Shown: positions 1 to 8,187, counted from the stretch's first letter. The stretch is DNA of 15,842 nucleotides from DATGJX01 sp035279385 (GCA_035279385.1 DATEHZ010000110.1:1-15842), one strand, 5' to 3'. Translations and numbers: made by a program. The notes: a model not told the origin generated them from the sequence alone.

Positions 1-3
1 AAA

Positions 4-37
4 CGATGCCGCCGGAAGAGATCCTCCGGCGGCATCG
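4..37 (-). terminator. Rho-independent terminator of the metalloprotease gene
   Basis: A perfect 13-bp inverted repeat (CGATGCCGCCGGA at 4-16 pairing with 25-37) closes an 8-base loop. On the minus strand it lies 18 bases past the TAG stop of the metalloprotease and is followed by TTT before the window ends, so the rest of the U tract cannot be seen. Position, stem strength and orientation fit an intrinsic terminator. Confidence 0.75.
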
Positions 38-55
38 AGACACGCGGGTGTGAGG

Positions 56-2704
56 CTACATGCGGCCCGCGGGGATGACCGCCTGCGAATGCAGCGTGCG
101 CTGGACGTCGTCATCGAGTGAGGCGAAATGCGCCTTCGTGATGAGGTCCAGGTTGTTCGTACCCAGCGACGTCCGGAGTTGCGCATCCAGGGCCTTGAGT
201 TCGTAACGCGCCAGCGCTTGCGCATCCTGCGGAATCGCGGGCGAGGATTGCGCGGCCAGTTGCGAGAGAATCGAGGCATAGTTTCGCTGCAGATTGCGGC
301 GCACCAGCGGGATGTTTCCGCCTTTGGGGTGTGAGACGTCGCCGTAGACCGCCGACTGCATCCACGTGAACAAATCGGTGATGTCCATGGTCTTGCCCGT
401 GCCGTATTTATACTGCATGTCGTCCAAACGCTGAAGCGTGACCGGTGCGAACATGCGCGCCATCGTCAGCATCTGATAGCGCGCCGCGATCTGCTCGACG
501 GCGATGTCATGACGCGCCGAGAAGTTGCCGTTCCAATCGTCGTAGCGGTACTGCGTCACCGATTGACGCAGCAGCGCCGGCGAGAAGTTCCACGCATCCG
601 CCGAGAACAGATTCGTCTCGAGCACGCCGAACGCGCGCCGCTGCACGCTCTTGGGAATCGCCGAGAGCGGCATCGCCGCGTGCGGATCTCCCCGTTTTGC
701 GCGAGAGACATATTCGCCGCCGATGTACCGGCCGACGATCTGCGCGCAGCGCCCTTCCTGTCCGACGAGCGAGCCGAACGCCTGACGCAGGTCGTCGAAC
801 GAGCCCTGCGCACGCGGGAAGCGGCGATCGACCTTCGAGATCAGCGTATGGCCGTATTTCATCTGCGTCTGGCACCAGCCGATGTTATCGCTGCTCAGGT
901 CCCACTGCTGATTGCGCGGATCGACGGCGGCTCCGGTGAACCAGTCCGTGTCTTCATCCGACGACCACGTGAAGCGCGGATCGCTCCACTGCGAGGCCCA
1001 GCGGCTCAGAATCGAACGCTCCTGATCGGGCGATTTGGCTCCGGGAATGCGCGCGTAGCCCCAATGAATCACGTAATAGTCGTACGGTCCGAGTACCGTC
1101 TGAAAATACTCGCCCTGACCTTTGCCTTTCGGCCAGATGTTCAGCGGCGCGTATTCCATCACGGACGTCGCCGTGCCGTAGCGCTGCGTGAAGGACGGGC
1201 TGCGCAACTGTGCGGCGGTGTAGGCTTCCGATCCGATGTAGTTGTGCCGCAAGCCGAAGTCGTGTCCCGATTCGTGCAGCACGATCGATTCCAGGAATTC
1301 GTTCGCGTACTTGTCCGGAACGTAGTACCCGTCTTGTCCGTTCGCGATCGAAAGAGCGGCCATGCCGTAGGAGAACTGCGCGCGCTCGCCCTGCAGATAT
1401 TCGCTCGCCATGCGCGCTTTGAGCGAGCGCGCATCCGCAATCGCCGCTACGCGCACGGGGTAGTCGAACTTGCCGTAGCGCATCAAATCGCTGTCGATGA
1501 CGACGCCGCTCTTGATCATCTCGCCGGTGTACGGATTATAGAGCAGCTGCGCTTCGGCGAATCCGCCTTGTTCCTCGGTGAGCCAGCGGATGACGTTGTA
1601 GCGGATGTCGTCCGGATCGAAGTTCGGATCGCTAGGTTGATCCTGTACTTGAACGGCTCCGGAAATGCCGAGCGGCAAGAACGCTTTGTTCCACGTCAGC
1701 AGCGCCTTACGAATCGCGGGACGGTAGCGAACCGGAATCGTGTTGCTCAGATAATAGACGATGGGCGCTTTCGCGGGCGAAACGCGTTTGCTCGGATCCG
1801 AGGGGTGCACGTTCCAGCGGACGATGTAGTTCGCGTCCTTGTTGAACGTGTTGTCGCTGCTGAAGTCGGCGTGCGCGTTGACGAAATAGCCGACGCGATC
1901 GTCGTAGTAGCGGGGCATGTAGCCGTCGTCTTTGGGAAGCGCCGCAATGTTGTATTGCAGCTGAATCTGAATGTTGCGGCCGTCCGGAACCGCGTCGATG
2001 AACTGGGGGTTCATCGTGCTGAACGTTTGGTTCGCCACGATGACGGCGTTGTCCGGAAACGACTTCGTGGTTCCGAAGTACGTCTGCTGCGAATCCAGAC
2101 GGTAACTGCCCATCGGATTGAGGGTATGCCCGCCGTTGAGGTCGGTGAGCACGTCGGCGACGTCCGTGATGTCGGCCAGCAGCGGCGATGCGTCGAATAC
2201 CACGTCGCCCGTGGCGTCATCGACGGAAAGCACTTTCGCAACGCCGGCAACCGTGCTCGCCGTTCCCGCCTCGACGGCGTTCGCTTCAGGCGAATTGGGC
2301 GCGGCCAAGAAGCGCGTCGTCGGGAAAAGCATCGCGACGCGGTTGTCTTGCTTGACGAAGCGCAGAATGCGGCAATTCTGCAGATCGGTGATGCCGGAGA
2401 AAATGCCGCCGCTGCCGATGCCGTTCACCGGCACGCCGAGTTCGACGAAATCCGTATCGAACTGATCGGGTCGCAGCTCGATGGCGACGTTGCCCTCTTT
2501 GCGCCAGATCGTGAACAGACCGTGCTGCGCGGTCGCGCCGTCGGTAAACTTGGCATACGGCATGAGACCGCTGCTTGCGGAGGCCGCGGGAACTTTGGCT
2601 GCGCCTGCGGCAGGCGACGCCTGCGGCGCGGGTTGCGCGAGAGCGGCGGCCGCCGGAAGAGCACATGCGGCAAGCGCGCTTACGAATAAAGCGAGTCGTT
2701 TCAA
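56..2704 (-). CDS. Secreted zinc-dependent metalloprotease (DUF5117/DUF4953 type met-zincin)
   Basis: The 882-residue protein has a zinc-site motif HESGHDFGLRH at residues 477-487 (HExxHxxGxxH, ligands H477, H481, H487; catalytic E478). A candidate Met-turn SVMEY lies at 514-518 (M516), as expected for met-zincins. The fold and length match the large bacterial metalloproteases annotated with DUF5117/DUF5118 and DUF4953; the substrate is unknown. The N-terminus is a signal peptide (MKR, then a hydrophobic stretch). It could be cut by signal peptidase I after ALA at 21-23, or at the lipobox-like LAAC at 11-14, giving a lipoprotein; I cannot decide between them. The start is TTG, the only in-frame start giving a signal peptide; a GGGG lies about 10 bases upstream, while a nearby ATG is out of frame. 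The gene is divergent from the FkbM methyltransferase across 71 bp with no convincing promoter match, and a strong terminator follows it. Confidence 0.88.
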   Translation of the reverse strand: MKRLALFVSALAACALPAAAALAQPAPQASPAAGAAKVPAASASSGLMPYAKFTDGATAQHGLFTIWRKEGNVAIELRPDQFDTDFVELGVPVNGIGSGGIFSGITDLQNCRILRFVKQDNRVAMLFPTTRFLAAPNSPEANAVEAGTASTVAGVAKVLSVDDATGDVVFDASPLLADITDVADVLTDLNGGHTLNPMGSYRLDSQQTYFGTTKSFPDNAVIVANQTFSTMNPQFIDAVPDGRNIQIQLQYNIAALPKDDGYMPRYYDDRVGYFVNAHADFSSDNTFNKDANYIVRWNVHPSDPSKRVSPAKAPIVYYLSNTIPVRYRPAIRKALLTWNKAFLPLGISGAVQVQDQPSDPNFDPDDIRYNVIRWLTEEQGGFAEAQLLYNPYTGEMIKSGVVIDSDLMRYGKFDYPVRVAAIADARSLKARMASEYLQGERAQFSYGMAALSIANGQDGYYVPDKYANEFLESIVLHESGHDFGLRHNYIGSEAYTAAQLRSPSFTQRYGTATSVMEYAPLNIWPKGKGQGEYFQTVLGPYDYYVIHWGYARIPGAKSPDQERSILSRWASQWSDPRFTWSSDEDTDWFTGAAVDPRNQQWDLSSDNIGWCQTQMKYGHTLISKVDRRFPRAQGSFDDLRQAFGSLVGQEGRCAQIVGRYIGGEYVSRAKRGDPHAAMPLSAIPKSVQRRAFGVLETNLFSADAWNFSPALLRQSVTQYRYDDWNGNFSARHDIAVEQIAARYQMLTMARMFAPVTLQRLDDMQYKYGTGKTMDITDLFTWMQSAVYGDVSHPKGGNIPLVRRNLQRNYASILSQLAAQSSPAIPQDAQALARYELKALDAQLRTSLGTNNLDLITKAHFASLDDDVQRTLHSQAVIPAGRM

Positions 2705-2775
2705 GACGCTGACACCCCATCGGTGAAAAAGGTCGGGAGTTCTTCGACTCGGGGACGCAGAATCCCAGGGCCCGT

Positions 2776-3606
2776 ATGAAGCGGCTTTTTTTGCGTGCGG
2801 CCGATCGGCTTCAACGCGCGATCGCCCGTTCGCCGGGACTCGTGCGCGTCGCCGTGCTCGTCCGCAATCAGTGCCGCTGCGTCATCAAATATCGCCTTGC
2901 CGAAAGCCCCGACGTGAGCGAAACCGGCGAAGTGTGGCTTCGCAGCGCCATCGCGCCGCACGCGGACTACGTTGTGGACGTCGGCGCAAACGTCGGCGAA
3001 TGGCTTGCCGGAATTTCGGCACAGAAAGACGGTCCCGATTTTCACGCAGCCGCGTACGAGCCGTCGGTAAGTGCGTTTGCCAAGCTCGGCGAGCGCTTCG
3101 GCGGCGACGGCCGGGTGATTCTGAAGAACTGCGCAGCCGGAGACCGCTTGGGCGAGGTCGAGTTCTTCGAAGAACACGCCGCGGGAAAAGGCAGTTCGAT
3201 CGTTTCGGACTTCGTTTCCGCGCCCGGATTCAAGCATCGGGTGCCGATGGTCACGCTTGACGGCGAGATCGCGGCGCTGGGCTGGGAGCGCCTCGATTTT
3301 TTGAAGATCGACGCCGAAGGCTACGACATGCGGGTGATGGCCGGTGCGAGGCAGTTGTTCGAACAGCAGCGCATAGGTGCCGTGCAGTTCGAGTACAATC
3401 GCGCCTGGCAGCTCGCCGGCGACACGCTCTATTCGGCGATGCAGTTCCTGCGCGGCTTCGGCTACGACGTGTACGTGCTCAAACGCGACGGGCTGTACTC
3501 GCTGAATTATGCGCTGTACGAAGAATACTTCGAGTACTCGAATTTCGTCGCTCTCGGACCGCGCTTCGCCGGCGTCAAAACACAAGCGTACCGCGGTACG
3601 ATCTAA
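2776..3606 (+). CDS. FkbM family SAM-dependent methyltransferase
   Basis: The 276-residue protein shows the SAM-binding motif VDVGANVGEW at 67-76 and a following acidic residue in YEPS (E95). The FkbM hallmark block DFLKIDAEGYD is at 174-184, with the downstream QFEYN at 204-208. FkbM-type enzymes O-methylate sugars, polyketides or other small molecules; neither motif nor context tells the substrate. Residues 1-60 are basic and helical, without a clear membrane segment. ATG is preceded by AGGG with about five bases of spacing. The gene is divergent from the metalloprotease and runs tail-to-tail into purN with a single base between stop codons, with no terminator visible. No glycosyltransferase or polysaccharide genes flank it, so a link to surface glycans would be a guess. 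Confidence 0.85.
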   Translation: MKRLFLRAADRLQRAIARSPGLVRVAVLVRNQCRCVIKYRLAESPDVSETGEVWLRSAIAPHADYVVDVGANVGEWLAGISAQKDGPDFHAAAYEPSVSAFAKLGERFGGDGRVILKNCAAGDRLGEVEFFEEHAAGKGSSIVSDFVSAPGFKHRVPMVTLDGEIAALGWERLDFLKIDAEGYDMRVMAGARQLFEQQRIGAVQFEYNRAWQLAGDTLYSAMQFLRGFGYDVYVLKRDGLYSLNYALYEEYFEYSNFVALGPRFAGVKTQAYRGTI

Positions 3607-3607
3607 A

Positions 3608-4741
3608 CTAGCGTTCGTACACCCAGCGCATGATGCCGCCGGCAAGCATGCGATGCTCGAGCGGATGCAGCCGCTCCATGATCGTCTCGACCGATTCGCC
3701 CGGCACGAGCGCGAGCGGCTTGCGAACGAGCAGCGGGCCGCGATCCGCTTCGAGCGTCACGAGGTGCGAGGACGCGCCGACCCACCCGCTTCCCCATGCG
3801 AGTGCATCCTCAACCGCGCGCGCACCGCGAAACGCCGGTGCGATCGAGCCGTCGGGAAAGGCAACGTCGTCTTTCTTCTGATCGAGCGGCAAGAACGCCG
3901 GATGAATGTTGATCATCTCCGGGAACTGCGTTACGAATTCGGTCGAAAGCACGTGCATCCAGCCGAGCAGCAAGAGCAGATCGGGCTGCTCGCGGTGCAC
4001 GAGTTCGAAGAGCGACCGATCGTACTGCTCGCGCGACTGCGCTTTGCGATCCCACACGAGCGCAACCGCGGGAACGCCGGCATTGCGCGCGCGTTCCAGC
4101 GCGTACGCACCGCTCTTGTTGCTCGCGAGAAGCGTCAGTTCGAGGGGCAGCGATCCGGCGGCGACGCCGTCGATCACGGACTGAAAGTTCGTTCCGTTTC
4201 CCGACGCAAGAACGAGCGTGCGGTAGCGCCGCGCGCGCCATTGCGCTTTATCGAAGCGTTCCGCAACCTGCGCGCCCGACTGCGTGACGTAATACTCGAC
4301 CAGCTTCTCGTGCCCGACTGCGGGAATGAGCGCCCGTGCATATCCCGCTTCACGCAGCGAGGCGAGCGCCGCAACCAGCAGGTGCGGCCCGATTGCGTTC
4401 CCGCGGTACTCCGGCGCAACGCCGAACGGGCCGAAGATGCCGACGCCCTCCTGCGCACCCAAACCGCGCAGCCACGAAAAACGTAAACCGCGCGGATCGT
4501 AGGTCGCAAACCCCGCGAAACGATCGCCGCGTTTGGCGAGGACGCTCTTGCCCGCAAACGCTTCCGAGCTCCACGTTCCGCCGAAGACCTCGTCGATCCA
4601 CGCATGATAGGTGTCGGTTCCCGGAGCGACGCGCTCCGCGGAAAAACCCGCAGCCTCTATGCCGCGCAGCGCGCGCGCAAGCGACTCGCCCTCGAACTGC
4701 CCGCTGCGCAGGTCGACGAGCAGGTTCACCATCTCGTTCAT
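3608..4741 (-). CDS. purN: GNAT acetyltransferase domain fused to phosphoribosylglycinamide formyltransferase
   Basis: PurN transfers the formyl group of 10-formyl-tetrahydrofolate to GAR, step 3 of purine synthesis. Residues 174-377 carry its signatures: LASGNGTNFQSVID at 178-191, the folate-side LLLLGWMHVLS at 256-266, and all three catalytic positions known from the E. coli enzyme: N278 and H280 in NIHPAFLP, and D333 in EADRGP. The loop after HPAFLP is longer than in E. coli (287-303, ending PAFRGARA). Residues 1-165 form a separate domain with a GNAT acetyl-CoA motif, FGVAPEYRGNAIGPHLL (106-122), then a helix and ALIPAVGHEKLVEYY. Ordinary PurN is about 210 residues and lacks this domain. 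ATG lies 5 bp after the purM stop, so the two are co-transcribed and probably translationally coupled. The acetyl acceptor is unknown. PurN identity is secure; GNAT identity is good. Confidence 0.92.
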   Translation of the reverse strand: MNEMVNLLVDLRSGQFEGESLARALRGIEAAGFSAERVAPGTDTYHAWIDEVFGGTWSSEAFAGKSVLAKRGDRFAGFATYDPRGLRFSWLRGLGAQEGVGIFGPFGVAPEYRGNAIGPHLLVAALASLREAGYARALIPAVGHEKLVEYYVTQSGAQVAERFDKAQWRARRYRTLVLASGNGTNFQSVIDGVAAGSLPLELTLLASNKSGAYALERARNAGVPAVALVWDRKAQSREQYDRSLFELVHREQPDLLLLLGWMHVLSTEFVTQFPEMINIHPAFLPLDQKKDDVAFPDGSIAPAFRGARAVEDALAWGSGWVGASSHLVTLEADRGPLLVRKPLALVPGESVETIMERLHPLEHRMLAGGIMRWVYER

Positions 4742-4746
4742 CCGTC

Positions 4747-5772
4747 TTACGCTGCTGATCGAGCGGGATGAACGACGACCTGCGGTTCGTTCTCACCGCG
4801 TTTTTCGATCCACCCGATCACTCTCGCACCGGGCGCCGCCTGCACGGCTTTGGGCGCGTCCGCGAGCGGCACGACGAGCGTGTAGCCGACGCCCATGTTG
4901 AACGTGCGGTATTTTTCTTCGTGCGTGAGGCCGCCGCGTCTGCACAGCTCCGCGAAGAGCGGCGGAATCTCCCAGCGCGACTGTTCGAACACCGCGCGCA
5001 CGCCGGGCGGCAGCGTCCGCGGCACGTTTTCCAGCAACCCGCCGCCGGTGATGTGCGCCATCACTTTTACCTTTGCGACTTGCTGAATCGCGCGGACTTC
5101 CTTGTAGTATGACGGGTGCGAGGCGAGCAGCGCGTCGCCGAAGGTCGTGCCCTCGAATGCGGCGCCGTATTCTTCTTCCGAAATCAGCTTGCGCGCGAGC
5201 GTATAGCCGTTCGTGTGCAGGCCGATCGAGGGCAGCCCGATGACGGCGTCGCCCGCCTCGACGCTCTTCGGATTGGGCACGTCTTTCGTATCGACGATAC
5301 CGACTATCGTTCCGGCAAGATCGAAATCGCCGGGCGCGTAGAGCCCGGGCATCTCGGCCGTTTCGCCGCCCAGCAGCGCGCAGTTGTTCGCGCGGCACGC
5401 TTCGAAGCAGCCGCGCACGACGTCCGCGGCGACCGCCGGATCGAGTTTGCCGACGGCAAGATAATCCAAGAAGAACAGCGGCGTCGCGTTGACGACCAAA
5501 ATATCGTTGACGCAGTGGTTCACCAAGTCGGCGCCGACCGAATCGTACCGCCGCATCCGCGCGGCGATGAGGATTTTCGTTCCGACTCCGTCGGCGGAGG
5601 CAACCAGCGCCCGGCCGTCCTCGCCCGGCACGCGGAAGAGCCCGCCGAAGCCGCCGATGGCGTCGAGCTGCAGCGGGTGGCGCCACGTTTGGGTGACGTC
5701 CTTGTAGCGTGCCACCGCCTCGTTGCCGGCGGCGATATCCACCCCGGCGGCCGCATAAGCGTCCTTAGACAA
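4747..5772 (-). CDS. purM: Phosphoribosylformylglycinamidine cyclo-ligase (AIR synthetase)
   Basis: PurM closes the imidazole ring of AIR with ATP, step 5 of purine synthesis. With the TTG start chosen here the protein has 341 residues, close to the family norm of about 345, and begins MSKDAYAAAGVDIAAGN, matching the usual PurM N-terminus. Visible motifs are the glycine-rich ATP loop DGVGTK (61-66), CVND (87-90), PLFFLDYLAVGKLD and GGETAEMPG (about 135-143). An upstream in-frame ATG at 5817 would add 15 atypical residues. TTG is preferred because GGAGGGAGG sits five bases before it. The gene is first in a purM-purN operon and divergent from pepA across 100 bp. No purine riboswitch fits in that space. 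Confidence 0.95.
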   Translation of the reverse strand: MSKDAYAAAGVDIAAGNEAVARYKDVTQTWRHPLQLDAIGGFGGLFRVPGEDGRALVASADGVGTKILIAARMRRYDSVGADLVNHCVNDILVVNATPLFFLDYLAVGKLDPAVAADVVRGCFEACRANNCALLGGETAEMPGLYAPGDFDLAGTIVGIVDTKDVPNPKSVEAGDAVIGLPSIGLHTNGYTLARKLISEEEYGAAFEGTTFGDALLASHPSYYKEVRAIQQVAKVKVMAHITGGGLLENVPRTLPPGVRAVFEQSRWEIPPLFAELCRRGGLTHEEKYRTFNMGVGYTLVVPLADAPKAVQAAPGARVIGWIEKRGENEPQVVVHPARSAA

Positions 5773-5777
5773 CGGGG

Positions 5778-5786
5778 CCTCCCTCC
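5778..5786 (-). promoter_or_regulatory. Strong Shine-Dalgarno that fixes the purM TTG start
   Basis: On the minus strand GGAGGGAGG ends five bases before TTG at 5772. It is the strongest ribosome binding site in the window and supports TTG over the ATG 45 bases further upstream. Confidence 0.8.
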
Positions 5787-5802
5787 GGCCGCGAAGGGCC
5801 GG
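5785..5802 (-). promoter_or_regulatory. Small GC hairpin in the purM leader, abutting the Shine-Dalgarno
   Basis: CCGGCC, a six-base loop, then GGCCGG; the 3' arm on the minus strand shares two bases with the purM ribosome binding site. It could modulate initiation or be a chance product of high GC. No U tract follows, so it is not a terminator. Confidence 0.3.
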
Positions 5803-5872
5803 GTAGCGCGGGGCCATAAAAGATTGGGTCTGCCATCACGGCCCTACGTTTCACCCTATCGAAAGGTTGACC

Positions 5873-7402
5873 ATGCAAGTTCGTATCGTTCCCGATGCGC
5901 CCGCGGCGGGCGGCGTCGGAGCGCTGGTAGTCCCTGTGTTCTCGGGCGCGCCGCTGGAAGGCGTAGCCAAAAGCGTCGACGCCGAATTGAACGGCGCCAT
6001 CGCCGAGGTGATGTCCTCGGGCGAGATCAAAGGCAAACTCTGCGAACTGAGTTTGGTCCACGCGCACGGCAAGGCGTACAAACGCGTTCTGCTCCTCGGT
6101 CTGGGCGAAGCCGGTAAGTTCGAGCCGTGGATGCTCGCGCGCTACGGCGGCGCCGCCGTTCGTTACCTCGGACGCAAGAACGTGCGCGACGTGGCGTTTG
6201 CGCTCCCGGCGCAAATCCAAGGCCGCGAAACGGCGGCCGCCTCGTTTTTGATCGAGGGCGCAACGGCCGGCGCGTTCGATACTTCTCTCTATCAAAAAGA
6301 TCCGGAGAAACGCAGCGGCGCCGACAACGTTACGCTGCTGGCTGCAGGCTTCGATGAGGCGGCATTGCGCAAAGGCGTGGAACGCGGACAGATTCTCGGC
6401 GATGCCGTCAACTTCGCGCGGCGTCTGGCAATTACGCCTGCGAACGACATGACGCCGACGCATCTTGCCGACGAAGCGGCGAAGGCGGCCAAGGCCGCCG
6501 GACTCGACATCGACGTGCTGGACGAAGATCGCTGCCGCAAGGAGGGCATGGGTTCGTTCCTTTCCGTCGCGCAGGGCAGCGCGCAGCCGCCCAAATTCAT
6601 CGTGCTCACCTACAAAGGCGATCCGGGCAGCAAAGAGACGCTGGCGCTCGTCGGCAAAGGCATCACGTTCGACACCGGCGGCATTTCGATCAAGCCGGCG
6701 GAACGTATGGAAGAAATGAAGTACGACATGTCCGGCGGCGCGGGCGTCATTGCTGCGATGAGCGCGATCGGCAGACTCAAACCCAAACTTAACGTCGTCG
6801 GAATCGTTCCCGCGACGGAAAACATGCCGGGCGGCAAAGCCACCAAGCCGGGCGACATCTTCACGGCGATGAACGGCAAGACGATCGAAGTGATCAACAC
6901 CGATGCCGAAGGCCGCCTGATTCTCGCGGACGCGCTGTGCTACGCGAACAAACTCGGGGCGAACAAGATCGTCGACTGCGCGACGCTCACGGGCGCGTGC
7001 GTGATCGCGCTCGGACACGCCGCGAGCGCAGCCGTCAGCAACGACGACGATTTCGTGCAGCAGTTTCTCGCGGCGGCCAAACCCACCGGCGAGCGCTACT
7101 GGCAGATGCCGCTGTACGAGGACTACAGCAACCAGATGAAGAGCGACATCGCCGATCTCAAGAACACCGGCGGGCGTCCTGCGGGCACGCTCACCGCAGC
7201 GGCGTTCCTCAAAGCATTCGTGGGTGATACGCCGTGGGTGCATCTCGACGTCGCGGGCACCGCCTATCTCGACAACGAGTCCGCGTGGCAAGCGAAAGGC
7301 CCGACGGGCACGCCGGTGCGCGCCTTTATCGCACTGGTCGAACAGCTCTCGGGCGCGCCGGTCATCCACACCAACGGCGCGCGCGCGACCGCTACCGTTT
7401 AA
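5873..7402 (+). CDS. pepA: Leucyl aminopeptidase, peptidase family M17
   Basis: This cytosolic two-metal exopeptidase removes N-terminal residues from peptides; in some bacteria PepA also binds DNA. The 509-residue protein has an N-terminal macrodomain-like region (about 1-165) and the M17 catalytic domain. Metal and catalytic residues are all present: K262 and D267 in GKGITFDTGG, K274 in SIKPAERM, D285 in KYDMSGG, and D344, E346 and R348 in the signature NTDAEGRL (342-349). Length matches the family. I chose ATG because AAAGG lies six bases upstream; the in-frame TTG two codons earlier sits directly on that Shine-Dalgarno. The gene is monocistronic, divergent from purM, and ends in a strong terminator. 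No cysteine or arginine pathway gene is adjacent to suggest a regulatory role. Confidence 0.95.
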   Translation: MQVRIVPDAPAAGGVGALVVPVFSGAPLEGVAKSVDAELNGAIAEVMSSGEIKGKLCELSLVHAHGKAYKRVLLLGLGEAGKFEPWMLARYGGAAVRYLGRKNVRDVAFALPAQIQGRETAAASFLIEGATAGAFDTSLYQKDPEKRSGADNVTLLAAGFDEAALRKGVERGQILGDAVNFARRLAITPANDMTPTHLADEAAKAAKAAGLDIDVLDEDRCRKEGMGSFLSVAQGSAQPPKFIVLTYKGDPGSKETLALVGKGITFDTGGISIKPAERMEEMKYDMSGGAGVIAAMSAIGRLKPKLNVVGIVPATENMPGGKATKPGDIFTAMNGKTIEVINTDAEGRLILADALCYANKLGANKIVDCATLTGACVIALGHAASAAVSNDDDFVQQFLAAAKPTGERYWQMPLYEDYSNQMKSDIADLKNTGGRPAGTLTAAAFLKAFVGDTPWVHLDVAGTAYLDNESAWQAKGPTGTPVRAFIALVEQLSGAPVIHTNGARATATV

Positions 7403-7421
7403 CCGGCACACGAACGCAACG

Positions 7422-7450
7422 AAAAGGCGGCGCACGAGCGCCGCCTTTTT
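7422..7450. terminator. Bidirectional Rho-independent terminator between pepA and tetR
   Basis: A 12-bp perfect stem (AAAAGGCGGCGC at 7422-7433 pairing with 7438-7449) encloses the tetraloop ACGA. On the plus strand it ends in TTTTT. On the minus strand the AAAA arm becomes TTTT, so it can serve both convergent genes. It lies 19 bases after the pepA stop and 13 bases beyond the tetR stop. Confidence 0.93.
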
Positions 7451-7463
7451 CCTTGTCGAGACT

Positions 7464-8186
7464 TCACGGTGAGAGAAAGACGAGGCGCGTAAACGTGTCT
7501 GCGACCACCGCGTAATCTTCTTCCGAGAGCAGGCGGCTTTCGATGACGCTGCGGCGCGTGAACGACTGCACGATCATCGACAGCGCGATTGCGAGCCCGC
7601 GTACGTGCTCGGGCGGCTGGATATACGTGCGGCGCACGAGTTCCTCGATGTACTCGCCGAACGCTTTGATGCGCCGCGTATGACGCTCTTCGCGCACTTT
7701 TTCCGGTGAGAGCACGCTCCACGCACGGAACAACGCCGGCGGCGCGGAGGGGCGGCGAACTAAATCGACCGCAAGCGCGCGCAACCGTTTGCGCTCTTCT
7801 TGGGCGCTTGGAGCGATCGCTTTGAGCTCGGCTAGGCGCGCGTTCAGATCGTTCATTGCGCGCTGCGTGCAAAAAGCGACCAGTTCGTCGCGCGAGCGGA
7901 AATGGCGGTAAAACGTCGCGCTGCTCAGTTTGGCTTCCCGCGCGATCGCCGCAGGCGTCACCTCGTCGAGCGCCTTGCGTTCGACCAAGCGCAAGAACGC
8001 CGCGGCAAACGCATCGCGCCGCTCTTCGCGGCTCGAACGCTTGCTCGCTGCCGCCTCAACCTCGCTATCGGCGCGTCCCAGGTACGTCCAGCGGTTCTTC
8101 ACCTTGCCGGTTTCCGGCTCGCGATAACTCTCGACGCTATAGCGGTAGCGGTGGCTGCCTATCGTCTTGATCACTTCGTAGGCCAT
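7464..8186 (-). CDS. TetR/AcrR family transcriptional regulator with an N-terminal extension
   Basis: The 240-residue protein has the TetR DNA-binding domain at about 55-105, with the helix-turn-helix TPAAIAREAKLSSATFYRHF (78-97) followed by RSRDELVAF. A C-terminal helical ligand domain follows. Before it, residues 1-38 form an extra module rich in beta residues and aromatics (VIKTIGSHRYRYSVESYRE...WTYLGR). It resembles the short N-terminal segment seen ahead of some IS1634-like transposases, a resemblance recalled rather than searched. Two starts are possible. GTG at 8207 has GGTGAG close upstream. ATG at 8186 has no Shine-Dalgarno, but a -10-like TATATT lies exactly six bases before it, suggesting a leaderless message; I prefer ATG. 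The gene is divergent from the MFS pump and likely represses it and itself; the inducer is unknown. Confidence 0.85.
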   Translation of the reverse strand: MAYEVIKTIGSHRYRYSVESYREPETGKVKNRWTYLGRADSEVEAAASKRSSREERRDAFAAAFLRLVERKALDEVTPAAIAREAKLSSATFYRHFRSRDELVAFCTQRAMNDLNARLAELKAIAPSAQEERKRLRALAVDLVRRPSAPPALFRAWSVLSPEKVREERHTRRIKAFGEYIEELVRRTYIQPPEHVRGLAIALSMIVQSFTRRSVIESRLLSEEDYAVVADTFTRLVFLSP

Positions 8187-8187
8187 T

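Noticed and set aside
2011..2040. GAAC-N5-GTTC resembling a second LexA box
   Set aside because: The spacing is five instead of four and the site lies inside the metalloprotease coding sequence, far from any start.
509..2689. 726-codon open frame on the plus strand opposite the metalloprotease
   Set aside because: It is antisense to a gene with clear zinc-site motifs and a signal peptide. Its arginine- and valine-rich translation shows no family motif, as expected of the complementary frame in GC-rich DNA.
4747..5817. purM starting at the ATG at 5817
   Set aside because: It would add 15 residues not seen in PurM and bury the strong GGAGGGAGG inside the gene; TTG at 5772 gives the family N-terminus.
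5773..5872. Purine or PRPP riboswitch between purM and pepA
   Set aside because: The 100-bp gap also serves a divergent gene and lacks a three-way junction or paired conserved loops; only a 6-bp hairpin is present.
5765..7435. 556-codon open frame on the minus strand opposite pepA
   Set aside because: It mirrors the pepA codons, runs into the purM leader and terminator, and shows no recognisable domain, whereas pepA has all its M17 residues.
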